64,000 nt of DNA, taken from NCBI RefSeq assembly GCF_024323335.1, contig NC_066584.1:418601819-418665818 (forward strand), in the 5' to 3' direction. Below the pieces are notes generated by a model. The model ran no database searches. It was given only the letters and a program-made list of their open reading frames with translations, and was not told where the DNA came from. Positions 43,485 through 55,300 of this stretch are shown piece by piece. The translations under genes and the position numbers were made by a program. The first letter of the stretch is position 1; the number at the start of each line of letters is the position of its first letter. The stretch is from Lathyrus oleraceus. Lineage: Eukaryota; Streptophyta; Magnoliopsida; Fabales; Fabaceae.

Positions 43485-44546
43485 TTGAGTGATGGCGAGA
43501 ACTTGGATGAGCGAGATATACATCTCGTATCCTAGTCTCAGGAGTGCACGGCATACGCCATGTTCCACTTCCATCTTTATTGAAAAAGTATTAAGTTAGG
43601 AATTAAGTATTTTGGAATTTGATTGAGAAAGGGTTTGAAGAAACCGCATTGACAATTTAAATGATGGCGAGAGTTAAGATTGGCGAGGCATACGTCTCGA
43701 ATCTTAACCTCAGGAGTGCATGATATACATCATGTTCCATTTCCACCTTTATTGAGAAAAGTGTTTAAATAAGAATTAGGTGTTTTGAGTTTTGTTTGTG
43801 AAAATGACTTGACCTAGATCAAGTATTGATGGACGTTTAAAAGAAATTTGTATGAGTGTTTGAAAGAAAGTGGATAAATTCGGATGATGGCGAGAGCTAG
43901 GATTGGCGAGATATACATCTCGAATCCTAGTCTCAGGAGTGCATGGTATACACCATGTTCCATTTCCATCTTATTTGCAAAGATGTTTAATAAAGATTAG
44001 GTATTTTAGAATTTGATTGAGAAAGGGTTTGACGAAACCGCATTAACAATTTTTAGACGATGGCGAGAGTTAAGATTGGCGAGGCATACGTCTCGAATCT
44101 TAACCTCAGGAGTGCATGGTATACACCATGTTCCATTTCCACCTTTATTGAAAGAGTCTTAAATAAGATTTAAGTATCTTAGATTTGATTGAGAAAAAGG
44201 TTTGACGAAACCACATTGACGATTTTAGATGATGGCGAGAATTAAGATTGGCGAGGCATACGTCTCGAATCTTAACCTCAGGAATGCATGGTATACACCA
44301 TGTTCCATTTCCACCTTTATTGAAAAAAGTTTAAATAATAATTAGGTATTTTGAGTTTTTTGTTGTGAAAATGACTTGACCTAGATCAAGTATTGATGGG
44401 CGTTTGAGAAAGATTTGAATGAGTATTTGATAGAGCAAAGTGGATAAATTTGGATGATGGCGAGAGCTAGGATTGGCGAGATATACATCTCGAATCCTAA
44501 CCTCAGGAGTGCGCGGTATACACCACGTTCCATTTCCCTCTTTATT
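43485..44546 (-). repeat. Six dispersed hairpin-bearing repeats in the 5' LTR
   Basis: These are the same six units as at 31013-32075, with one A/G difference in the first unit (GATGGCGAG here, GATAGCGAG there). Confidence 0.75.
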
Positions 44547-45171
44547 GAAAAGTCTTGAATATGAATTAATATTTTTTGAGTTTTTATCAGAAAAATGGCT
44601 TGACGTTGAATCAAGCATTTGATGAAGTTTTGAGATGGGATGGAATAGGAGAGAGAAATGAGTTGGTTTGTTTATTGAGAAAATGCTCGACGTTGGATCG
44701 AGTCTTTATTTTTGTATTTTTTTGAAATTTGTTGATTTTATTCTTATATTAGTATCTAATTAAACAACCAAACAATAAAAGAAATAAAAACTACAAAATT
44801 ATAACACATTGGGGGAGTGGGGTACATTTTGTCAAATGGGGGTTAGAACAATCATGAAATAATTAAATCAGACCCAAATAAATAATGCATGAGTGTAAGT
44901 GCAAGAGAACCGGCTCATTGTAAGGAAGCCCAAGAGTAAGCTATGTGAGGTTGATGGCGATGCTTAAAAAGCAATCGGCTTACACGGGTTTGAAAATGGG
45001 CTCAATATTAAATCGAGAAAAGTATGATTTTTTTTTGAAAATGGTTTTGCATGCATGATGTATTTAATAAAAAAACATGGACATAAAAAAAAACTATTTA
45101 AAGAAACAAAATGCTAAAAGATAATAAAATACTAAAAAATGAAATGCTAAAAAAGAAATGAAATACTAAAA

Positions 45172-45241
45172 ATGCTATCTACGAGTATCGAACCCACCCC
45201 TCTTGAGACTACAGCACTACCCTCTCTCCACTAGGCTATTT
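45172..45241 (-). repeat. tRNA-like (SINE-type) segment in the 5' LTR
   Basis: Same A-box and B-box arrangement as at 32701-32770, with no difference seen. Confidence 0.45.
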
Positions 45242-46750
45242 AACAACTAACTGTTATCTTAACACTAACCTAAATATATAAACTAAAATAAATTAAAAAA
45301 GAAGGATTAAAATAAAAACTAAAATAGAAGAAAACCATTGGTCTACTGTTAATTAAACCCAGCCGCATGGCTGTTGGGTTTTAGATGCTGATTGATTGGG
45401 AATACTAAAACGCTATATTAATATCCTAGTAAATGAAAATACTATTAAATGAATATCTAAGAAGTTTAAACGTAAAAAAAAAATGGTTTCAAAGTTGGTC
45501 TACTAAAATAAATAAATAAAAAGGAATAAACAAAAGGAAACCCAAAAAGAGAAAAATGAAAAACACTGTAACCACATAGTCCTCGTCCTCAGCTACCCTC
45601 AATCTCACTCTCTCTCGTCCTCTCCGTCTCTCTCAATCGCTAACCCCACTCAATCGCTCTATCACCACCGCGTCTCAAACTCTCGCGCCTCAAACCCTCT
45701 CAATCCCTCACCTCTCATCGCGTCCCAGCAAGGTCTCTCAACCTCGCTTCCAATCGCCCATGTCTTTCTCAATCGTGTAAGAAATCAAATGGCTGAAACA
45801 AAAAAACTCACCTTCGGCGGTGACTACAGCAATGGTGGAGCTTTCAGGTTTGTCTTTGATTTGGTGATTTGGGTTTTTCTGTGATGTTTGGTCCGCCTCC
45901 CTCTCAAAAATTTCGTTTTGAAATTTAGGGTTTTTTGCTAAGCTTCTGCCGTTAGCTCTCAAAAAATTTTCGTCCCCTTCTACTGATCTCTGCTTTTTCT
46001 ATTTATCCTTGCACATTAGGGTTTCGAAAGTGTAATTGGTGTTCAAAGGAGAAAGCTTTCAGAAGCGCTTTTGGATGCTCAGAAGTGCTTTGTCTTGTTT
46101 GATGCTATCTTCCGGAAAGGTAATCTGCACTTTAGCTTTTCCAATCGCTTTTTGTCCCAATTCCAATTTGGGAACTTTGGAATTTTACTGCTTTACTGAT
46201 TGCCTGGGTTTTGTTACTGCAGTGAAAAATTATTGAAGACTCAAGAGTGGTTTCGGTTCCGGCTCCGGTTTAACAGTCTGATGGACGATAGGTTCAATTG
46301 TGTACTGGTTTAGATTTGTTGCTGCAGGACGTTACAGGTTGTTGCTGTCATGAAACTTACCATGGAACCGATTTTATTATGCAGGTCGTGGATTCCGAGT
46401 CTTCAAAGCAAAGCAAAATGGCTTGGCGCGTTGCGAACTCCATACCAGCTGTTGTTGGATTCGTACTGTGGTCTGCAAAGAGACATAATTATGATTGAAT
46501 TGCACTGTAACTTGTATTGTTTGAAATGTATTCTAACAACCACGTAACACTTTGGTTCAAAACGGAAGGCTCTTTGCAGTTAAGGAATAGCATTTCGATT
46601 GTCTCTAATCAAATTTTCATGCTTATAAGGTGCTCCCTGCTCAGATTTCTGCTAATAACACTGTCTGCTTTGTTGCATTTGACTTTGGCAGGTAACCGGA
46701 GGTAGCATCATTGCCATGCCAGCAGGGGTTGCTCCCGGAAATTATCTTTT

Positions 46751-46962
46751 ACTGAGTCTAGGAACTCAACATCGGTCTGCTGATATGTTTCACTTAGCCA
46801 ATTTGGTATCCGTCAAAACTTTGGATGCTTCGTGAGATTTTCAAATACGTGATCCTTCAAATACTCAGCAGCACGAGAGCCGCCATGACCGTCAAATATT
46901 CCAAATAAGCTCACTAAACGGCGGCCAATGGTTGATGTCTTAACATCATAGAAATCTTCCAT
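46751..46962 (-). pseudogene. Captured PP2C fragment, 5' LTR copy
   Basis: Identical in the part compared to 34280-34491, with the same GIFDGHGG motif and both frameshifts. The damage therefore predates the last transposition. Confidence 0.8.
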
Positions 46963-47283
46963 GGTCACTCTCTTCAACTTTTATTTTCGATTTTGCTTTG
47001 CTATCTGTTTTTGATTGGTAGTTGAGAGAAAATATAAGTGATGATGTTATGGTTTTCTTTTCGCTGTTGTTGGCAGGAATGAGGTTTTGGCCAGGTGACA
47101 TGGTGGACCGGGAACAAAGGAATTGGCTGTAGTTTCCAAGAGCAAACTCTTACGATGTTGGTGCAGTTGGTAGCATTTTAAACATATCTTGTTTTACTGC
47201 AGGAACATATGTCGAAGTGAGTGCGAAAACCAAAATTCAGGTGCATTACTTTGTCAAATTCACAATGTATGTGCCATGTTTGA

Positions 47284-47736
47284 TCATGACTTGGTTGATG
47301 CCGCTGTGATTTCACTATGGCTTTGTTGCAGGGTATCGACGGCATGATGCGTCACATGTATGTGTTGTGAGGTTACCGTCACGGTTATTCTTCCGGCAGG
47401 GTCACGGCTTATCTGAGAAGTTTGAACACTTTCTTGTTGTTGCAATGGCATTGATAGTGGAATAGATGAAAGTGGTGCATTAGGAACATGTGGCCATCGG
47501 GCTTGCACCGACATCTCAGTAGAGTGCTGGAAAGGAGAAACATCATACATAGCCACTGGAGATGCCATTGGCAGAAGTGGTGAACCAGGAGCAAGATGTT
47601 GAGTTTGAGAAAGCATGCTAGCAGGAAAATGTGAGATCATCTGGCCTGAAGAATTCTGTGCATTTGGTAAAGCAGGCCACAACGAAATTGGCGGTGTCTC
47701 ATTTTTTTCTTGATTATTATGTTGTAAAATGATCAA
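47284..47736 (-). pseudogene. Captured Gln/Pro/Ser-rich fragment, 5' LTR copy
   Basis: A 150-residue version of the ORF at 34814-35212. It starts further upstream (MIILQHNNQEKNETPPISL) because the poly-T has one base fewer. It would be transcribed in sense if the LTR is active. Confidence 0.5.
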
Positions 47737-48192
47737 TGGTATTTGGAATTCTTTTGAAGATATGCTCTACTGTAAACCTTGCAGTAGTTTTCACTTCAAA
47801 TTCATTATGTATTTGTCTAATAATAACATGCTCCGAAGTAGACATTGAAGGTGTTTTCGAAACATTTTTATGAACTTGATTAAACAACCAAGATAACAAA
47901 TACCCAATCAATACTCCCACAACTCCAATACTTAATGAGACAAGTATTGCTTTGCTTGTTGTTCCTTTATGTTTCTATGGTTGACACGGTGAAATATTCC
48001 CCGCTAGAGCTTCACTGCCGTAGAAATTGTAACTATGCTGATCTTGTTTCTCCTCATTTGATGAACGGTTTCTAGCACACAAAACAACCTTTGTTGTTTT
48101 TTTTTTTGTCTCAAACAGCTAGGTAGTTCACCTTTCAAAAGATTTGAAGACAAATTCACAAACTGAAGTTCTTGTAAGCAAATTTCCTTCAT
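47717..48192 (-). pseudogene. Captured LRR receptor-like kinase fragment, 5' LTR copy
   Basis: Same content as 35248-35724 (one LRR, juxtamembrane, transmembrane helix), with a T-to-G change and one base less in the poly-T, which shifts the frame after PSCL. Confidence 0.7.
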
Positions 48193-48278
48193 GCATAATC
48201 AACAATCATCGCATTCCAACATGTGGTATCCAACTTATCAGGAACCAACTCAAGCAATTCTCTAGCCCTTTTTAGGCT
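48189..48278 (-). pseudogene. Captured PPR fragment, 5' LTR copy
   Basis: Identical to 35721-35810 in the part compared: one PPR motif, then a stop at the fusion with the LRR fragment. Confidence 0.65.
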
Positions 48279-48504
48279 TTTTCTAAATGAATGACTTCGT
48301 GGGAAATCATTAAACATGAATGAATAGAAAATCTCAATATGACATGAAGAAAATATGAATGCAAATTTTGAAAAATGTGAAAAAAAGCGTAAAAACACGA
48401 AATAGTAAATATGAAGATGAATGAAGGATATGAATGTGAATGAAAAAAAGAATGCAAACCAATGATTGATGGAAAAATTTCAGGATCAAAATCGGGGTAT
48501 GACA

Positions 48505-48509
48505 GTCAA
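48505..48509. repeat. Target-site duplication GTCAA, right copy
   Basis: It directly follows the LTR end GGGTATGACA and matches 30274-30278. Confidence 0.85.
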
Positions 48510-49080
48510 CATGTTAACCATTTTGTGGTTACTTTTGTCCATTTGCTGCCTCATCGACATAAGATATGTCGTATTCAAAATCGACGTCACTTGGGGAGCA
48601 TAATTTAATCCTCCTAGTAGTCACGCTGTTTGACTAAGGTTATTGATTATTGAACCTGGGGAAGGATATGGGTTAGATGGTGGCACAATAACCATTGAGT
48701 GCATAATTTGATGCATTGGAGTGAAGGTTTGCCATCATCGTTGTTGGCATACCATATGGGTAATTTTTGTTGCCCATAGGGAGTGTGAAACTTGGAAAGA
48801 ATGGCATTCTAGGGTCTCTCAAAGTTGGTCTTACGAAAATTGGGCTAAGTGGGAAACTCCTTGGTTGTGGAAGGGGAATAACCCATTGTGTCGGTGTCGA
48901 TAAAACTGGTGTCGATGATGCCACGATAGTGGTTGTTCAAATAGGCTTTGAAACAATTTCCTATCCAACCGTCGATCCGACTGGTTGTTCTACTGCATTT
49001 TGGGGAATATTCTGTGAATTATAAGTAGTATTATCCGTAGGAGGACACATCATTTTAGGCAAAGCTTTTCCACTTTTTAA
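48510..49080 (-). pseudogene. Gypsy gag, N-terminal part, of the element that hosts the young insertion
   Basis: Minus-strand frames from about 49070 (MCLKSGKALPKMMCPPTDN) continue as Pro-rich sequence into RPTLRDPRMPFFPSFTLPMG and KNYPYGMPTTMMANLHSN, a plant gypsy gag N-terminus similar in style to the one at 1-770, then VDFEYDISYVDEAANGQ. Several stops break it. It stops at the GTCAA duplication and resumes at 30273 on the other side of the insertion. Confidence 0.65.
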
Positions 49081-49163
49081 ACACATACACTCATTTCATG
49101 CATGGAGAATAATTTGTAAAAGAAAAAACACAATACTTGTGAATTTAAAAATTTGACCACAAT

Positions 49164-49181
49164 GTTCCACTGGGTGTGCCA
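49164..49181 (-). promoter_or_regulatory. Candidate primer binding site of the older gypsy element
   Basis: On the minus strand this reads TGGCACACCCAGTGGAAC, resembling the TGGCACGCCCAGTGGGAC primer sites of many plant gypsy elements. It sits between the LTR-like stretch on its right and gag on its left, as expected. Confidence 0.55.
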
Positions 49182-49184
49182 ATT

Positions 49185-49620
49185 TATTTACCCCTAATTT
49201 TGGTAAACAACCGCTAATCTCTTTAAAAAAATTTACTTGAAGGATCGACTTGTGAATCATAAGACATATGTGCATAAAAGCTTTAAAGGGTGTTTAACTG
49301 TTTGTTGTAAATGTAACATAAGTTCTAACTTTGAAAGAAATAAAGATTAAACTTGTAATAAGTAAGGGGATTTCAACAGGGTCAAAATCCTCGTAGAATT
49401 GAAGACAAAAACAAGTAAATTTCTGGGTAAGAATGTGAAGAACAAGAAATATGAGAAATTGCTTAAGTATACAAAGGATGGTATGAAAAATCATACATTT
49501 TTCTCACTAACTCATTTCTCGCTATCATTTGGATACTTTGAGTTTTATGGAGTATTTTTGTAATGATTTTCCACCCCCAATCCTAACATTAGAATCTCTA
49601 TATATAGTAATACATAAATA
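49185..49620 (-). repeat. 5' LTR (partial) of the older gypsy element
   Basis: It lies just outside the candidate primer site, ends on the minus strand in AATTAGGGGTAAATAAA, shares about 260 bases with 27854-28118 and has a CTATATATAG box at about 49603 for minus-strand transcription. The outer border is not visible and may lie further right, up to about 49880. Confidence 0.55.
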
Positions 49621-49899
49621 ACTATTTACAACAACTCTATTCCTAGAAATTAACACGTATCTAATTGCATGACTTCCATCTTTTTGGCTTGTCTTCACGT
49701 GTCTTTGTTGCATGGATAAGACTAACAGACAATTACATAATCTGATCACAACGCTTCACTTCAAAACTATCACTGTCGATCACGCATCCCTCATCGAATT
49801 CCTGAGACCAAAGACGAACTCTTGAGAACATATTTTGAGAAAATATTCTATGTACTCAACTTCAAGTACAACATGACTACTTCGACACCCTTGGATAAA

Positions 49900-50290
49900 G
49901 ATTCTATTTGTCCAAACGCTATCATTCATCACCATTTTCTCAAGTGTTTTTCTGAATCCATTTTCTTAATGCTAAGTCCATGATGTCGAAATTCCATGCC
50001 AATAGAAGGTCACCATTAAGAAATGCATTATGGACATCCAACTGATGAATGGACCAAGATTTGGAGATAGCAATGGTGAGAATAGTACGAATCGTCACCG
50101 GTTTCACCACAAGACTGAATGTTTCATCACGATCCACACCTGCAATCTGAGACTTGCCATCACCTACAAGACAAGCTTTGTAACACTCAAAACAACCATT
50201 AGATTTCTTCTCGTGAAGAAAAATCCACATATAGCGAATAATATTAACATCACAAGGTCGTGGAAACAAATCCCACATATTATTTTTAAT
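49900..50290 (-). pseudogene. Ty1/copia reverse transcriptase fragment
   Basis: The minus strand encodes MWIFLHEKKSNGCFECYKAC, LVGDGKSQIAGVDRDETFSL and HQLDVHNAFLNGDL, that is the first RT blocks with the catalytic-core LDV.NAFL motif. It then leaves the family pattern, so the YVDD box and the rest are missing. It is a short relic. Confidence 0.75.
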
Positions 50291-50319
50291 AGGAGCATTA
50301 AACTCTCCTAAGCCCTTTT

Positions 50320-50688
50320 TCTCGTAACCTCTTCTTTGTCAAATTCTATTTTTACGTACCAATCCCAAAACTCTCTACTGACTCATTTTTATTAGAAACC
50401 TAATTCTCCCTAATTAGGGATTCTCACCTTACCCTCACTTATTCACATATATATACCAAAATATCATTTTTGACTCTAATTTTATTTGAATAATAATAAT
50501 CCTCTTTACTCTCAAATATTATTAATTCTATTATTTAGTTAAATAACTAGAACTATGCTCCAATCCAAAATATCATATAATAATACTAATCATCTAAACA
50601 CCATCCAAATGAATATAAAAGTTGATTTAAACAATTAAATATACGCAAATTCAATTAAATAAATAAATTAGAAAAATAGAGTGTTACA
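50320..50688 (-). repeat. Chromovirus-like gypsy LTR fragment
   Basis: On the minus strand it starts TGTAACACTCTATTTTTC, the usual start of Tekay-type chromovirus LTRs, and contains AT-rich sequence typical of them. The 3' end was not found. Identification rests on the start motif only. Confidence 0.45.
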
Positions 50689-50924
50689 TCGACGACTGAA
50701 TAGAACAGTAATAACCAAAACAAAAAACTAGTTAGTTGGGCGGCACAACAATGAGCGATACATGCGCGACAATGGGCTGCGTAAGGGAAGCCTGAGGACA
50801 GCGACTTGGTGTGAAGGAAAAATAGGTGGCGAATTTGTGTCATTGAAGGAAAGGTCATGTTAAAAAGAAAGATTGTAATACCATGAAAGAGATTAGAATG
50901 CAATATGTTGTTTCATATAATAAA

Positions 50925-50952
50925 ATATATATATATATATATATATATATAA
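50925..50952. repeat. (AT)n microsatellite
   Basis: An uninterrupted AT repeat of about 12 units. Confidence 0.9.
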
Positions 50953-51035
50953 TGATTAGATTCAATTTAAAGACAATGATTTAGAATAAAATAAAAAACT
51001 TACTTTTAAATAAGTTGACCCTCACAGACACACAC

Positions 51036-51185
<150 letters not shown>

Positions 51186-51189
51186 TATA

Positions 51190-52392
51190 ATAATATAAAT
51201 TTGTCAAACTATAAATATTGATAAACATAAATAAAAATAATTACAAATAATACATAGTTATGTTTAATGATAAATTATTGGACTACATAAAATTTGTTGG
51301 TCCCTATGAATTTAAGTTGGGCATCAATATTTTTAGTTGGGCATCGATAATAATTTAAATTTTAAATTTCCCCCACATTTTTTATTCTCACATTTTTTCA
51401 TTTTCGTTTAAATTTTTCTCTCTTCATTTTCTTTTTCCTATTTTATTTTTTAAATATAAATAACATAATTTATTCTCTTTTTAATTTAATGAAGTAGACA
51501 CATAATTTTTTTTTGAATTTTTAAAACACAAAATTTATATAAAATAAAAACATAATTATTTAATAATTATTATATATAAAAAATATTCATAATTATTGTT
51601 CATTTTAATTAATTTGAAATTAATATGTGTATCTAAATATATTTTATACTGTATCAAATTGGATAACACTTAAATAACCGTATATGCAATTAATTTTTCA
51701 TCCACTAGGCCAATATGTAACCTTAGTTTAAATGCAAATTTTTTATTTTTAAATGTGACTTTTTTTCTTTCTTCATCTCACGAGTCTTGTTTTATAGGAT
51801 TATTTAATACAATTGAATTTATACGATCATTGTTCATTTTACAATTAAATAACACATTATAATTTAACAAGTATTTTTAAAAACATTTTATAATATATCA
51901 AATTGAATATCACTCAATAAACGTGCACATCAGTAACTTTTTATTTCACGCAAAACAATATCTATTTTATTTTAATTAATAATTATTTTTAATTGAGGAT
52001 AAATTTTTTATTTTAAAATCTGAAAAATTTCTTTTTTTTTCCTAATTTAAAAAAAAAGTTATTTATATATAATATATTTTATATTGTATTAAATAAATCT
52101 AACTTCACATAAGATTTGGTTAATTCTACCTTAAAAAAGACATGTTGAAAATGCATTAGATTATTTTTATTAATTAATTAAATTTAAATTTAAATAATAT
52201 AAAAAAGCGGAGAAAGAGAAGAGATAGAGTGAATGTGAAAGTGAGAGCAAAACGTTATTAGCACACAAGTCCAGACCAATTCGTTTCCTTGGGATATTAT
52301 TTATTAATTTCTCCGTCGAATTCCAAACAAATAGCCTTTTATTTTTCTGATTATCCAATCCATTCTGTTGCTCGCTCACATTTGACTTTACC
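51190..52392 (+). other. AT-rich upstream region of the thioredoxin gene
   Basis: No gene is seen. A possible TATA box, TATAAAAAA, lies at 52198-52206, followed by a GA-rich leader (52208-52245), about 190 bases before the start codon. The rest is AT-rich without recognisable repeats. Confidence 0.4.
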
Positions 52393-55300
52393 ATGGCGGT
52401 TTCAATTTCAGCCTCCTCCACCATAACCCTCTCTTCTTTGAACTCTTGCACTCGTGTGGGAGCTTCGTCTTCTTCGCTGCAACTCCAATTTCCTCTTCGA
52501 ACTCGCTTTCTTCCAATTGGTACTCGCCGTCTCCCCGCTTCCTCCCGCCCTAGATTCCTGGTAACCAAATATCTTTTTTGTTTATTTATTTATTTATTGG
52601 AAGCTTGTTGTTGTTGGAGTATGGAGGCTATTCGGAAATTCTACTTGTTAATTTTCCGCAGAACTTTTTTTTGGCTAGCTTAGCTTTGTTTTGGAATCGT
52701 TTGCATCTGAATAAATCCAACTTGCTGATTCAGTTCCATTTGGATTGATTTTGCCAGATTTTTGGGCCGTTATGTTGAATATGATAATAACATCTTCATT
52801 CTTTCATTTTATCTCTTTACGAATATGATGATGCTTTGACCGGTTATTTCTTTCATTTCTGAATCATCTTTGTAGTATAGTATGGAGATGTGGACGGTAG
52901 TACCTCCATAGAATTTATTTTGAGTTATTTCATGAAATATGCATTTGTTTAGGTGTTTCCCAAAATTTATTAAATAAATAATTTATTACATGCTTGTTAG
53001 AAGTTGTAATTTGGAAGCTAGCATTCGAATGAGTTGAAGTAGTTAGTCGTTCAGTAGTCAGACATAATCAACTGAGTCGAATACAACATATAGTTGTGTC
53101 GAAATGTAACTTGTAATTTTGTACTTTATATTCCGTATGTTTTGGACTTTTGTTGATTCGTATAGTTTTTTTTGGACAATCACAATTTTACAATTCAATT
53201 TTCTCTCTTTTCTCTCTTTTCTTCTTCTCCCATCTTTTTTGAAATTTGTTCCAACAAATTGGTATCAACGAGTCCGGTTGCAACAAAACAACAACATCAA
53301 CGCAATTTCCAGTGAATCTACCGGTTTTCAAAGGTGAGAACTATGAACAGTGGGCTGCGCAGATGAAAGTCATCTTCAGATTTCAAGATGTGTTTGAAAT
53401 CGTGAATGATGGAGTACCGACATTGGAAGCGAATGCAGATGATGTTCAGCAAGCTGTGCACAAGGAATGAAGAAAGAAAGATGAAAAAGGTTTGTTCTTG
53501 ATTCACCAGTGTGTGGATTCTAACGTGTTTGAGAAGATTATTGAAGAAAAAACGACAAAAGGAGCATGTGACAAGTTGAAGAGCTTGTACGGCGGAGATG
53601 AAAAGCTGAAAAGGATGAAGTTGCAGGTGTTGAGAAAGCAATTCGAGATGAGTCAAAGGAAGGAGGATGAATTAGTCCCAGAATATCTTTCATGTGTGGT
53701 GTTGTTAACGAACCGGATGAAGTCGTGTGGTGAATCAATCAACGATTTGTAAAAGATTGAGAAAGTGTTGAGATCTCTGACTGCAAAGTTTGATTACATT
53801 GTAGTGTCAATTGAATAGTCCAATAATCTAGTTGAGATGAAGTTAGAAGAACTTCAAGTCATGTTCAGAGGCTCATGAGATGAGGCTGAAGCAGAGGAAC
53901 TTAGAAAGGGAGAAGGTGACTGAACATGCACTACAAACAAGATTCATCAAGAAATTGCTAATGATGAGAAGTCAAACAAGAACTCAAAGAATCACTATGA
54001 TTCGATCAAGAAAGGCATGGACAACAAGTATTCTGGAAAGAAAGTTGACATGAAGGAGGTGCAGTGTTACAACTGTCAAGGATTTGTCCACTATGCTCGA
54101 GACTGTTGAAGAAAGAAGGAAGCACGAGTGAAAGATAGCGACGGAGTGTAGTATAAACATGATGAAGATAGTGATTTTGAGGATGTGTTACTCATGACCA
54201 ATACTCAGTCGAACACTGGGCAAACCAACATGTGGTACCTGGATTCAGGATGCAGTAACCACATGACTAGTAATAAAGATTGGTTCACCAAACTAGATGA
54301 ATCAGTTGAGAAAGTGATAAAGTTTGCAGATGGACACATCACATCAGGTGGAAAGGGAGACATCTCTGTTGTCAGAAAAGATGGTCGAAAAGCCAACATC
54401 ACCGATGTGTTGTATGTACCTTCGATGACAAGTAATTTGATAAGCATAGGTCAATTACTTGCAAAAGTGTACAACATGGAGATAGAAAAGAATCATATGA
54501 AGGTGTATCATTGTGTTGGAAGGCTGATTCTGAAGGCACCATTGGCAGACAATAGGACGTTTAAAGTAGAGATCAACCCTGTTGATTACAAGTGTCTTGC
54601 TTCGATTGCAGAAGAAGACAAGAACTAGCTATGGCACCATAGGTATGGACATCTAAACTTCAGAAATTTAGGTATGCTCAACCAGAAGAAGATGGTGTAT
54701 GACTTACCTCAGGTGAAAGAACCAAGGCAGATGTGTGAGGAATGTTGTAAAGCAAAGTAGGCTAGGAAAGCATTCAAGCATGACTTGCTAATGAGGTCGA
54801 AGAGAAAGCTAGAGTTAGTTCACTTTGATGTGTGTGGGCCTTTTGAAGTAAGGTCGAATGGAGCTAACTACTATTTTCTAACTTTCATAGATGAATTCAC
54901 TAGATGTATGTGAATTTACCTTATTGAAAGAAAGAGTGAGGTATTCACACAATTCAAATTGCTTGTCGAAAAGCAAAATGAATGCAAGTTGAAGAAACTG
55001 AGAAGTGATGGTTGTGGTGAGTATACCTCTCGAGAATTTGCTAGATTTTGCAATGAGGAAGGTATAGAGCATGAAGTTATTGCATCCTATACATCTCAGC
55101 ATAATGGCATAGTTGAGAGGAAGAATCGAAGTGTACTGAACATGACTAGGAAGAATTGAGCATTGAGCTTGGCCACTAGGCTTTGAATATGGCTAGAAGA
55201 ATTCCCAGTAACAATAATGTCATCCACATAGACTAACATGAAGATAGTATATGTAGATGTGGTTAAAGTAAATAGTGAGGGATCACACTTGCTAGTAATG

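Larger units (their letters stand above)
30279..48504 (-). mobile_element. Complete young non-autonomous LTR retrotransposon (Ogre/Tat-like, LARD/TR-GAG type), 18.2 kb
   Basis: Two nearly identical direct LTRs (30279-36036 and 42751-48504) flank 6.7 kb of internal DNA. The ends are TG...CA on the minus strand (TGTCATACCCCGATTTTG ... GAGGTGCGACA). The primer site (42731-42748) is tRNA-Arg type, a polypurine tract lies at 36037-36052, and GTCAA is duplicated on both sides. The only coding region is a rearranged gag (40282-41727). No protease, reverse transcriptase, RNase H or integrase is seen, so movement must depend on enzymes of an autonomous Ogre-like partner. The LTRs differ by at least three substitutions and four single-base indels, pointing to a very recent insertion. 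Confidence 0.9.
42751..48504 (-). repeat. 5' LTR of the young element (5754 bp)
   Basis: This is the direct repeat of 30279-36036 and would drive transcription of the element on the minus strand. Feature positions inside it are those of the 3' LTR plus about 12470. No convincing TATA box could be fixed. Confidence 0.9.
52995..55159 (+). mobile_element. Copia element A in intron 1, 5' half only
   Basis: It runs from a 5' LTR through primer site and gag to the middle of integrase, in the same orientation as the thioredoxin gene. It stops at about 55159, where it meets copia B head-on. RT, RNase H and the 3' LTR are missing. Frames contain many stops, so it is old. The five bases before it are ATGCT, with no partner to compare. 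Confidence 0.8.
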
